A DNA stretch of 6,293 nt, from contig CARDPF010000187.1 of NCBI GenBank assembly GCA_948960675.1, positions 1 to 6,293 on the forward strand, given 5' to 3'. Of this stretch, positions 1 to 5,737 are shown piece after piece; within the stretch, counting starts at the first letter, position 1, and the number at the start of each line of letters is the position of its first letter. The DNA comes from an uncultured Eisenbergiella sp. (lineage in GTDB: Bacteria > Bacillota > Clostridia > Lachnospirales > Lachnospiraceae). A model generated the notes under the pieces. It was not told where the DNA came from. It made no database searches and saw only the letters and a list, made by a program, of their open reading frames with translations. Made by a program: the position numbers and the translations under genes.

Positions 1-299
1 TGCTCCACGCCGATGGATATCGCGCGTCGGGCGTACTCAAAGTCGTCGTAGCCGCTGAAAAAAAGGATTTCCAGGTCCGGGTGGGTTTTTCGCACCTCGG
101 CCGCCAGTTCGATGCCGGTCATGAATCCCATCTGGATATCGCTGATCAAAATGTCAATTTCTTTCTGGCGAATGACAGAAAGCGCTTCCCTGCCGTTTTT
201 GGCCTCATACAGTTCGATTTTTGCATCAAAGTCGCGCAGTAAAAAGCGGATTAGGGCGCGTTCGTCCGCCTCGTCGTCTGCCACAAGAATTCTATACAT
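1..299 (-). CDS. Response regulator, YesN/AraC-type, receiver domain (partial)
   Basis: This is the N-terminal 99 residues of a two-component response regulator; the gene continues past the left edge. It begins MYRILVADDEADERALIRFL, with the acidic pocket D8/D9, the phosphoacceptor D54 in LISDIQM, the switch residue S82 in FFSGYDDFEYA and the helix-5 stretch ARRAISIGVE. The SGYDDFEYARRA pattern is typical of YesN-like regulators that carry a C-terminal AraC-type helix-turn-helix, so transcriptional output is expected, but that part is not visible. One oddity is G58 where this loop usually has proline (DIxMPxMxG). The ATG is chosen because a GGGGGA ribosome binding site lies about five bases upstream and a sigma-A promoter sits just beyond it. 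The next gene, spoVT, is divergent. The cognate kinase probably lies outside the window; the hybrid kinase here already has its own receiver. The family call is firm, the signal is unknown. Confidence 0.9.
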   Translation of the reverse strand, partial: MYRILVADDEADERALIRFLLRDFDAKIELYEAKNGREALSVIRQKEIDILISDIQMGFMTGIELAAEVRKTHPDLEILFFSGYDDFEYARRAISIGVE

Positions 300-332
300 G
301 ATTTTCCCCCAAGGACTGCTGTGTCTGTTTTT

Positions 333-361
333 ATTATAATGTAACCAAATAAGGCGGACAA
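333..361 (-). promoter_or_regulatory. Sigma-A-type promoter of the response regulator
   Basis: Read on the minus strand, the -35 box TTGTCC (356-361) is followed after exactly 17 bases by a perfect -10 box TATAAT (333-338). Transcription would start near 326, giving a leader of about 27 bases that contains the GGGGGA ribosome binding site of the regulator. The placement and spacing make this one of the better promoter candidates in the window. It is a sequence match only. Confidence 0.7.
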
Positions 362-472
362 TGCAATTTTTTACTGATTTATAACACAAACTGCAGCGTT
401 GCTTCCAATGGATTACTTTTTAAGGTATAAAATTCCTTCCTTTACAGATAATAGTCCCAAAGCAAATTTTGA

Positions 473-500
473 GTATGTCCATAGGGACGCTCTTATACTA
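473..500 (+). promoter_or_regulatory. Candidate sigma-G/sigma-F-type promoter of spoVT
   Basis: GTATG at 473-477 fits the forespore -35 pattern GNATR. TATACTA at 494-500 differs from the sigma-G -10 pattern CATNMTA at only the first base. The spacing is 16 bases, slightly short of the usual 17-18. In Bacillus subtilis spoVT is transcribed by sigma-G, so the match is in the expected place. The same bases can be read as a weaker sigma-A site (TTGAGT, 19 bases, TATACT), so the assignment is tentative. A short GTCC/GGAC dyad lies between the two boxes. Confidence 0.45.
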
Positions 501-520
501 GGCAGATGGAGGTTTTTATT

Positions 521-1066
521 ATGAAAGCGACAGGAATTGTGAGGAGAATAGATGATTTGGGACGGATTGTGATTCCCAAGGAGATCCGCCGCACCCTCCG
601 GATCCGGGAAGCGGATCCGCTGGAGATATTTACCGACCGGGAAGGGGAGATTATTTTGAAAAAATATTCCCCCATCGGGGAGATGAGTACTTTTGCCAAG
701 CAGTATGCGGAAAGTTTGGCGCAGGTTTCCGGCCATGTGGCACTGATTTCGGACCGGGACCAGTTCATCGCGGCGGCGGGCGGCGGCAAGCAGATCGTCG
801 GGAAATCCATCAGCCGGGAGTTGGAGGAGCGGATTGAGAACCGGGAGAGTGTGATGGCGGTAAAAGGGGAACGCAATTTTGTCCCGGTGGCACAGGAAGG
901 GATGGAGGATTATGTGCATGAAGCCATCAGCCCCATTATCTGTGAGGGAGACGTGATCGGATCGGTGGTACTGCTAAACAGCGATCCCAGAACCGGAATG
1001 GGGGATGTGGAACAGAAACTCATCCAGTCTGCGGCCGGGTTTCTGGGCAGGCAGATGGAACAGTAA
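521..1066 (+). CDS. spoVT: Stage V sporulation protein T (SpoVT)
   Basis: This is a transcriptional regulator of forespore gene expression and spore-coat/germination properties. The 181-residue protein matches the family's usual length (about 178). Residues 1-50 form the AbrB-like swapped-hairpin DNA-binding domain, with the signature MKATGIVRRIDDLGRIVIPK and the EIRRTLRI turn. A linker (KKYSPIGEM) leads to a GAF-type C-terminal domain at about residues 55-178, including SGHVALISDRD, SISRELEERIENRES and the VIGSVVLLNSD strand. SpoVT acts as a tetramer in known homologues. An in-frame ATG at 506 is rejected as the start because it lies inside the ribosome binding site ATGGAGG (506-512); the ATG at 521 has an eight-base spacing and gives the canonical N-terminus. 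The gene is divergent from the response regulator and convergent with guanine deaminase, so it is probably monocistronic. Its presence indicates an endospore-forming lineage. Confidence 0.96.
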   Translation: MKATGIVRRIDDLGRIVIPKEIRRTLRIREADPLEIFTDREGEIILKKYSPIGEMSTFAKQYAESLAQVSGHVALISDRDQFIAAAGGGKQIVGKSISRELEERIENRESVMAVKGERNFVPVAQEGMEDYVHEAISPIICEGDVIGSVVLLNSDPRTGMGDVEQKLIQSAAGFLGRQMEQ

Positions 1067-1076
1067 AACGGGGCGT

Positions 1077-1113
1077 CCGTTACCGGCTTGCGGGATCCGG
1101 CAGCCGGTAACGG
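1077..1113. terminator. Hairpin between convergent spoVT and guaD
   Basis: A perfect 12-base inverted repeat, CCGTTACCGGCT (1077-1088) and AGCCGGTAACGG (1102-1113), encloses a 13-base loop ten bases after the spoVT stop. The stem is strong and, being between convergent genes, could serve both strands. It lacks an adjacent T-run on either side, so it is not a textbook intrinsic terminator. It may end transcription inefficiently or mainly protect the 3' end. Confidence 0.45.
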
Positions 1114-1124
1114 GCGTGTGCCCC

Positions 1125-1158
1125 CTGCCGTCTGCGGGAAAGCTGTCCGCTTTGGCAG
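1125..1158. terminator. Second hairpin abutting the guanine deaminase stop
   Basis: CTGCC (1125-1129) pairs with GGCAG (1154-1158), and inside it GCGG (1134-1137) pairs with CCGC (1147-1150), giving an interrupted stem directly after the guanine deaminase stop codon. The nearest plus-strand T-run (about 1166-1171) is eight bases away and already inside guaD. The stem could add to termination of spoVT or of the guanine deaminase transcript. Evidence is weaker than for the neighbouring hairpin. Confidence 0.3.
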
Positions 1159-2439
1159 TCATCGTATTTTTTGGCCGTTTACATATTTCCCTACCACGTG
1201 TTGGTCCTGCCCGAGGTAAAGCAGGCGTTCCAGCCGCTGTCTTGCGGTGAGGGGCTGGGGGTGCAAAATGTCGGAATCATCTACAATGACGGCGTCGAAG
1301 GCATAGCCGGGTGCAAAACTGCCGACTTTTCCAAAGAAGGAGCCGCCGCCCAGGGTTGCCAGATAAAAGACTTCTTCGACCGTTAGGGGGGTGGAGGAGC
1401 GGTCTGCCAAGTTCCAGTAAAGCTTGGAGGTCTGGATGGAATCGGCCATAACCCGGAACATGGAAAGATGTGCGCCTGCGGCCATGTCGCTGCCAAGCCC
1501 TACAGGGATACCGGCGTTTAGGTAGCGCCTTATGGGAGCGATGCCGGAGGCCAGATTCGTGTTGGATTGGGAACAATGCACCACATAGACCCCCTGCTTT
1601 TGAAGAAGGGCCATTTCATCGTCGCTTAAGTGGACGCAGTGCGCCATCAGGGTAGGGCAGTCCGGGGAGCCAAGCAGGCCGAACCGGCCGTAAGCGTGGG
1701 CATAGTTGTCGGCGTCCGGGCAAAGCTGCCTGACCCATTCCACTTCCCCGGTGTTTTCGGAAAGGTGGGATTGCACGGGCAGGCGGTAGGTACGCTGGAT
1801 GTCTTTTAGCCGATACATCAGTGCGTCGCTGCAGGAGGGAATGAAACGGGGCGTGAGGATGGGCTTTACGTTTATAAAGCGGCGCAGGGCTTCCTGAATC
1901 CAGACAACGGTAGCCTCTGCGGAACTTTGCGCGTCGGCCTCCTGCAAATCAGGAATGGCGTTTCTGTCCATATTGACTTTGCCTACCAGCGTGATAAGGC
2001 CGGTCTGCTCCAGCAGTTCCATCAAAAGCAGTGTCGCCGGGACATGGAGGGTGGCAAAAATGCAGGCGCGGGTGGTGGCGCTCTTTTGGAGGGCGTCCGC
2101 AAAAAGGGAATAGGCTTTTTTTGCATATTCCAAATCTCGGTATTTGGCTTCCTCCGGAAAGATGTAGGTGTGGAGCCAATCCAACAGTTCCATGTCCATG
2201 CCAAGTCCGCGCACCGCATATTGGGGCGCGTGCAGATGCAGATCCGTAAAACCAGGGAAGATCAGGCATCCACCCGTATCCAGACAGTCAATGTCTGCAT
2301 ATTGCGCCGGAAGGCGGGAAAATACCCCTGCGGATTGCCGGTCTTTGCATATGACGTATGCATCCTCTGCCACCGCAAGACGGTTTGGTGTCTGGCTGTA
2401 ACAGACAGCCCCTTTTAAGGCAAATGTGTTTTCCGGCAT
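1159..2439 (-). CDS. guaD: Guanine deaminase (amidohydrolase superfamily)
   Basis: This enzyme hydrolyses guanine to xanthine and ammonia in the cytosol, diverting guanine to xanthine salvage or catabolism. The 426-residue protein has the metal-dependent amidohydrolase motifs in order: FPGFTDLHLHAPQYA with H68 and H70, QSHLSEN with H225 and E228, MAHCVHL with H267, and VGLGSDM with D318. The HAPQYAVRGLGMDMELLDWL block and HCSQSN...ASGIAPIRR region are characteristic of guanine deaminases rather than of cytosine or chlorohydrolase relatives. A C-terminal beta segment follows (SFAPGYAFDAVIVDD). The frame is open 14 codons further upstream to 2481, but that would overlap the kinase end and has no ribosome binding site; the ATG at 2439 has AAAGGGGG six bases before it. 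It follows the hybrid kinase by 28 bases with no visible promoter between, so co-transcription is likely. Confidence 0.92.
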   Translation of the reverse strand: MPENTFALKGAVCYSQTPNRLAVAEDAYVICKDRQSAGVFSRLPAQYADIDCLDTGGCLIFPGFTDLHLHAPQYAVRGLGMDMELLDWLHTYIFPEEAKYRDLEYAKKAYSLFADALQKSATTRACIFATLHVPATLLLMELLEQTGLITLVGKVNMDRNAIPDLQEADAQSSAEATVVWIQEALRRFINVKPILTPRFIPSCSDALMYRLKDIQRTYRLPVQSHLSENTGEVEWVRQLCPDADNYAHAYGRFGLLGSPDCPTLMAHCVHLSDDEMALLQKQGVYVVHCSQSNTNLASGIAPIRRYLNAGIPVGLGSDMAAGAHLSMFRVMADSIQTSKLYWNLADRSSTPLTVEEVFYLATLGGGSFFGKVGSFAPGYAFDAVIVDDSDILHPQPLTARQRLERLLYLGQDQHVVGKYVNGQKIR

Positions 2440-2445
2440 GAAATG

Positions 2446-2453
2446 CCCCCTTT
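2446..2453 (-). promoter_or_regulatory. Ribosome binding site deciding the guanine deaminase start
   Basis: On the minus strand AAAGGGGG sits six bases before the ATG at 2439, within the 28-base gap after the kinase stop. It favours this ATG over the in-frame upstream start at 2481, which would lie inside the kinase gene. Confidence 0.7.
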
Positions 2454-2467
2454 CCCTGTGCGGGCTT

Positions 2468-4588
2468 CTATTCCCGGGCACAGACGATGTATTCGATCAG
2501 ATCCAAAAGCTGGGGAATATTGACGGGTTTGGAAAGATGGGCATTCATTCCGCTTTCCATGGATTTTTTCCGGTCCTCGTCAAATGCGTTGGCGGACAGG
2601 GCGACAATCGGGATGTTGGCCAATGCAGGATTGTCCAATTCCCGGATGGCATTTGTGGCGTGGTAGCCGTCCATGACAGGCATTTGGATGTCCATCAGGA
2701 TGAGGTCATAATAGCCGGGTGGGGAGTTCTTGACTTTTTCAAAGGCAATATTGCCGTCCGTGGCGGTATCCGTCAAAAAGCCCGCATCGTTTAGCAGTTC
2801 GGTTTCCAGTTCCAAATTCAGTTCATTGTCATCCGCCAGCAAAATCCGGATGGGAAGGGGGCGGGGTTGTGGTGTTTTGGCCAGAAGGGCCCCTGCGCCT
2901 TTTTCATCCTGCAGGCGGAAGCTGATGGTGACGGTAAAACGGCTTCCCTTTCCGAGGGCGCTGGAGGCTTCTATGGTACCCCCCATGATTTCCACCATGC
3001 TCTTGGTGATGGTAAGGCCCAGACCCGTTCCGGGGACACCGCTGTAGGTAGTGTTGGACTGCCGCTCAAAGGGTGAAAAAATATGCGAGAGGAAATCCTG
3101 GCGGATGCCGATGCCGTTATCCTCCACATCGAACCTGTAAACGGCAAAATCCCGGGAGGCTTTCTGCTCGGTTACGGAAAAGGTGACTTTACCCCCGTTT
3201 TTCGTATACTTGACCGCGTTGTCGCCAAGGCGGACAAGACAGTTTTCCAGACGTTTGTCGTCACAGTAGACATGGCGGTGTGCCAATTGGTCAAGTTTCA
3301 GGGTGAGGAGGATGTTTTTTGCATCGGCCTGCGGCTGTAGAACGTGCAGGACATGCTGCAGCATGGCAGGAAGGTCGCATTTGTTTTCGGAGAGGCTGGT
3401 TTTGCCCGTTTCCAGTTCGGATAATTCCAGAACGCTGTCCAAAAGTCCAAGAAGCTGTGCGCTTGCATCCATGATTTTGTCCAGATAACCCCGAAGCCTG
3501 TCCGGCTCGGAGAGATGGGCTTTGGCGAGTGCGGTAAACCCTGTGATGGCGTTCATGGGAGTCCGGATATCATGGGACATATTGTCCAGAAAATTTTTCT
3601 TTACCATGAGGGATGCTTTTGTCCGTTCCAGGGCCTCTTCCAGAATTTTGGCCTGCCTAAGTTCCTGGCGGATGGTGTCGTCAATATTGCGGCAGCCCAC
3701 CATAAACTGGAAATTGTTTTCCGTATTTCCCACATTGACGATGCACAGCTGCATATAAGCGGGATTTTCCTCCTTTCCCAGCCTATAATTGATGTGAAAA
3801 ACTTTATGCACGGAGAGCATACGGCGGAGGTGGTTTAAATTTGCGGAAGCATTAAAATCTTCCCGGTCCTGGGGGCAGACCCAGAGTGTGGCGTATGTGG
3901 CGGCAAATTCGGGAAAATCGGCAAGGCTGTAAACGCGTGGCTGTATCCCAAAAGGCTGACGGAGCCGGTCGCTGAGCCGGTAGGGACGGAAAATCCCGGT
4001 GTCTGCATCCACAAAAAAGATGGATTCGTAATCAATGCTCAGTCCTTCAATCAATTCAAGCTGCCGCAGGTGTTCCTGGTTGATGACTTTTAATTCCCGG
4101 TCATAGGCGTCCAGACGGCTTTGCATTTTTTCTTCCCGGAGCCGTTCCGCATGCAGGAGCGCTTCTTTTTCTGCCTGCATTTGCCGGTGCTTTTCCGTGG
4201 CGTCCGCTGCAAAGACGTAGTATACGCCTTCCCCGGAATCGCTGCGGATAAAATGACCGTAATCCTCAATCCAGCGGATCTGTCCGCCTTTTTGGATGAT
4301 GCGGTATTCCACATAGTCCAGATCGTATTTACTGACAGCGATCTGCTGCTTGATGCTGCGCTCTACGGCATCTAAGTCATCCGGGTGCACGATTCCCTTA
4401 AAAGAGTTGCCGGTGTGTTCCCTGAATTCTTCCAGGGAGCTACAGTTAAAAATCCGGAACATGGCTTTGTTGGCGTATATGATATCTTCGCTTTCGTCGG
4501 CGCGGTATATGAAAAAGCCTCCCGGCATCTCATCCGTGATTTGTTTGGATTTAAGCATGGGCGGAAGCAGCTGGCAATGGTTTTGCAA
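2468..4588 (-). CDS. Soluble hybrid sensor histidine kinase/response regulator (PAS, HisKA, HATPase, REC)
   Basis: This is a cytosolic hybrid kinase of 706 residues with no membrane segment or signal peptide. From the TTG start, a PAS domain spans about 21-132 (GGFFIYRADESEDIIYANKA, FKGIVHPDDL, YRIIQKGGQIRWIED), a coiled coil about 132-181, and a second PAS-like domain about 182-306 (SIDYESIFFVDADTG, ending VGCRNIDDTIR). The HisKA domain has phosphoacceptor H339 in MSHDIRTPMNAI. The ATPase domain has N457 in DNAVKYT, D490 in EDNGIGI and the GTGLGL lid at 520-525. The C-terminal receiver (about 580-701) has D586/D587, phosphoacceptor D633 in LMDIQMPVMDG, S665 and K687. All catalytic residues are present; the first Asn of the N-box is replaced by R453. 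No Hpt domain is present, so a separate phosphotransfer protein is implied. The frame is open to 4810, but a promoter lies inside that stretch. Guanine deaminase follows. The ligand is unknown. Confidence 0.92.
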   Translation of the reverse strand: MQNHCQLLPPMLKSKQITDEMPGGFFIYRADESEDIIYANKAMFRIFNCSSLEEFREHTGNSFKGIVHPDDLDAVERSIKQQIAVSKYDLDYVEYRIIQKGGQIRWIEDYGHFIRSDSGEGVYYVFAADATEKHRQMQAEKEALLHAERLREEKMQSRLDAYDRELKVINQEHLRQLELIEGLSIDYESIFFVDADTGIFRPYRLSDRLRQPFGIQPRVYSLADFPEFAATYATLWVCPQDREDFNASANLNHLRRMLSVHKVFHINYRLGKEENPAYMQLCIVNVGNTENNFQFMVGCRNIDDTIRQELRQAKILEEALERTKASLMVKKNFLDNMSHDIRTPMNAITGFTALAKAHLSEPDRLRGYLDKIMDASAQLLGLLDSVLELSELETGKTSLSENKCDLPAMLQHVLHVLQPQADAKNILLTLKLDQLAHRHVYCDDKRLENCLVRLGDNAVKYTKNGGKVTFSVTEQKASRDFAVYRFDVEDNGIGIRQDFLSHIFSPFERQSNTTYSGVPGTGLGLTITKSMVEIMGGTIEASSALGKGSRFTVTISFRLQDEKGAGALLAKTPQPRPLPIRILLADDNELNLELETELLNDAGFLTDTATDGNIAFEKVKNSPPGYYDLILMDIQMPVMDGYHATNAIRELDNPALANIPIVALSANAFDEDRKKSMESGMNAHLSKPVNIPQLLDLIEYIVCARE

Positions 4589-4593
4589 AATTA

Positions 4594-4602
4594 GGCCCTC
4601 CT
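4594..4602 (-). promoter_or_regulatory. Ribosome binding site supporting a TTG start for the hybrid kinase
   Basis: On the minus strand AGAGGAGGG lies about seven bases before an in-frame TTG at 4588. The first in-frame ATG (4558) has only pyrimidine-rich sequence in front and no ribosome binding site. The resulting N-terminus, (M)QNHCQLLPPMLKSKQITDEMPGG, leads directly into the PAS domain. Initiation at TTG is inferred from spacing. Confidence 0.72.
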
Positions 4603-4630
4603 CTGCGAGAAAACTGACGTTTCTTTTTTT

Positions 4631-4659
4631 ATCATACCATTTCAAAAGAAGTCTGTCAC
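4631..4659 (-). promoter_or_regulatory. Sigma-A promoter of the hybrid kinase-guanine deaminase operon
   Basis: Read on the minus strand, GTGACA (4654-4659, five of six matches to TTGACA) is followed after exactly 17 bases by TATGAT (4631-4636, five of six matches to TATAAT). Transcription would start near 4624, leaving a leader of about 36 bases before the TTG start with the AGAGGAGGG site in it. This promoter lies inside the upstream open frame, so the frame between 4589 and 4810 is not part of the protein. Confidence 0.72.
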
Positions 4660-4677
4660 CACAAACTTTGGGGAGGG

Positions 4678-4881
4678 CACGGAAATCAATTTTGCGGGAG
4701 GGAATGGGCACGGACGGCTTCCCGGCTGCCTGCAGTGGCGCATAGCCATTACAGGCTTGCAAGGCTTGCGGACGGGAAATACCGCCAAAAAGCAGGCCAG
4801 CAGCCTGCAATGGCTATGAGTCACTACAGGCTGCCGTGAAGCCGTCCGTGCCCATCCCCTCCCGCAAAATTGATTTCCGTG
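4678..4881. repeat. 204-base near-perfect palindromic element (80-base inverted arms)
   Basis: Two 80-base arms, 4678-4757 and 4802-4881, are inverted copies with about 73 of 80 positions matching by eye. They enclose a 44-base spacer. The outer 25 bases match perfectly, and the ends are CACGG and CCGTG. The element fills almost all of the space between the hemolysin III stop (17 bases away) and the kinase promoter (18 bases away). Transcribed on either strand it would fold into a very long stem. It encodes no transposase and resembles a miniature inverted-repeat element or a large REP-like palindrome. I saw no convincing target duplication; TGGGG occurs near both ends but is not flush on the left. 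It could also act as a transcription block after hemolysin III, though there is no T-run. Confidence 0.85.
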
Positions 4882-4897
4882 TGGGGGTTAACGATTT

Positions 4898-5548
4898 CTA
4901 TGCCACGTAGGCAAACATGAATACAAAGTGGCAAAAGCTTCCGGCCATGACGAAGAGGTGGAAAATCTCATGGGAGCCAAAATACTTGTGCTTGGCGTTA
5001 AAGAGCGGGAGCTTAAGGGCGTAGATGACACCGCCGACCGTATAGAGGATACCGCCTGTAAGGAGCCAGAAAAATGCGGCATGGGGCAGCAGCGTCCAAA
5101 GGCGGCCGATTACCGAAAGGCAGGCCCATCCCATCCCGATATAGAGCAGGGAGGAGAACCATTTGGGACAAGTGATCCAGAAAGCCTTAATGAGAATACC
5201 GGTTAAAGCGATGCCCCAGACTACGGCCAGCAGGGTATAGCCCTGTGCACCTTTCAGTGTGACAAGGCATACAGGAGTGTATGTTCCCGCAATCAGTACG
5301 GAAATCATCATATGGTCGATTTTCCGGAAGATCTTTAAAATCCGCCCGGAGGCATTGACGGAGTGGTAAGTGGCGCTGGCGCCATACAGAAGAATCATGC
5401 TGCACATGAATATCGCCATGGCGTAGAAACAGCCGGGATCAGGGACGAGAGCGGCTTTGACCAAAAGCGGCGTCGTACAAATAAGGGCCAGCATCATGCC
5501 GATGAAATGGGTAATGGCGCTGCCGGGTTCACGAATGGTTATTGTCAT
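4898..5548 (-). CDS. Hemolysin III / YqfA family (PAQR-like) membrane protein
   Basis: This is a predicted seven-helix integral membrane protein of 216 residues, the usual family length. Helices can be seen at about residues 11-31, 41-62, 80-98 and 103-125, then three more toward the C-terminus. The conserved metal-site motifs of the HlyIII/PAQR superfamily are intact: SATYH (S58 and H62) at the end of helix two, RKIDHMMIS (D78, H79), and the C-terminal SHEIFHLFV (H193, H197). The true role of bacterial members is uncertain: some were called hemolysins, others affect membrane lipid homeostasis, and a zinc-dependent hydrolase activity is suspected by analogy with adiponectin receptors. The ATG at 5548 is chosen because GGAAAGGTG (5557-5565) lies eight bases upstream; a TTG at 5569 would place that site inside the gene. 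It has its own promoter with operator-like dyads and is followed by the large palindrome, so it looks monocistronic. Confidence 0.92.
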   Translation of the reverse strand: MTITIREPGSAITHFIGMMLALICTTPLLVKAALVPDPGCFYAMAIFMCSMILLYGASATYHSVNASGRILKIFRKIDHMMISVLIAGTYTPVCLVTLKGAQGYTLLAVVWGIALTGILIKAFWITCPKWFSSLLYIGMGWACLSVIGRLWTLLPHAAFFWLLTGGILYTVGGVIYALKLPLFNAKHKYFGSHEIFHLFVMAGSFCHFVFMFAYVA

Positions 5549-5569
5549 ATCAATCACACCTTTCCACAA

Positions 5570-5586
5570 GTAGTTTTTAAAACTAC
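5570..5586. promoter_or_regulatory. Perfect 17-base dyad in the hemolysin III leader
   Basis: GTAGTTTT-T-AAAACTAC is an 8+1+8 perfect inverted repeat lying between the inferred transcription start and the ribosome binding site of the hemolysin III gene. It is too AT-rich to be a stable RNA hairpin, so a protein binding site is more likely. The regulator is not identifiable here. Confidence 0.55.
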
Positions 5587-5589
5587 ATA

Positions 5590-5607
5590 TAGTATATACA
5601 AATACTA
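5590..5607. promoter_or_regulatory. Second dyad overlapping the hemolysin III -10 box
   Basis: TAGTAT (5590-5595) and ATACTA (5602-5607) form a perfect inverted repeat with a six-base spacer, and the right half coincides with the -10 box. A protein bound here would block initiation. The ACTACA hexamer also occurs twice in direct orientation, at 5582-5587 and 5604-5609, 22 bases apart or about two helical turns. Confidence 0.5.
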
Positions 5608-5630
5608 CAATATGATGTGCGAAAGGTCAA
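5602..5630 (-). promoter_or_regulatory. Sigma-A promoter of the hemolysin III gene
   Basis: On the minus strand TTGACC (5625-5630, five of six matches) is followed after 17 bases by TAGTAT (5602-5607, four of six matches). Transcription would start near 5595 and give a leader of roughly 47 bases. The weak -10 box lies within an inverted repeat, consistent with a regulated promoter. Confidence 0.62.
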
Positions 5631-5656
5631 GTACTTTTTGCATTCAGTTTTCCGGA

Positions 5657-5692
5657 CCGTCCTACAGGAAAAATCCGGCACGCGGCGGACGG
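5657..5692. other. Weak hairpin in the spacer between the small protein and hemolysin III genes
   Basis: CCGTCC (5657-5662) and GGACGG (5687-5692) can pair downstream of the small-protein stop. No T-run follows on the minus strand, so a terminator call is weak. The remaining sequence of this 168-base spacer up to 5737 shows nothing else I can support. Confidence 0.25.
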
Positions 5693-5737
5693 GAAGGAGA
5701 ATCGGCCATGGCTTGCAAAATAAGACTGGCATGTTGG

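Noticed and set aside
399..431. Plus-strand promoter TTGCTT...TATAAA before spoVT
   Set aside because: The spacing is about 21 bases and the -35 match is poor, so it is weaker than the 473-500 candidate.
300..520. Riboswitch or structured leader in the divergent spacer
   Set aside because: Apart from the two promoters, I see only short dyads such as GTCC/GGAC and no conserved aptamer pattern.
413..919. Minus-strand open frame of 168 codons opposite spoVT
   Set aside because: It lies antisense to a confidently identified gene, has no ribosome binding site and no recognisable protein features.
2426..4745. Several plus-strand open frames of 60-131 codons opposite the kinase
   Set aside because: All are shadows of the minus-strand kinase gene, with no ribosome binding sites or recognisable domains.
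4589..4810. N-terminal extension of the hybrid kinase
   Set aside because: It spans a good sigma-A promoter and the arm of a palindrome, and the ribosome binding site points to the TTG at 4588.
4678..4881. Insertion sequence with transposase
   Set aside because: There is no room for a transposase between the arms and no such protein is encoded; only a miniature element is possible.
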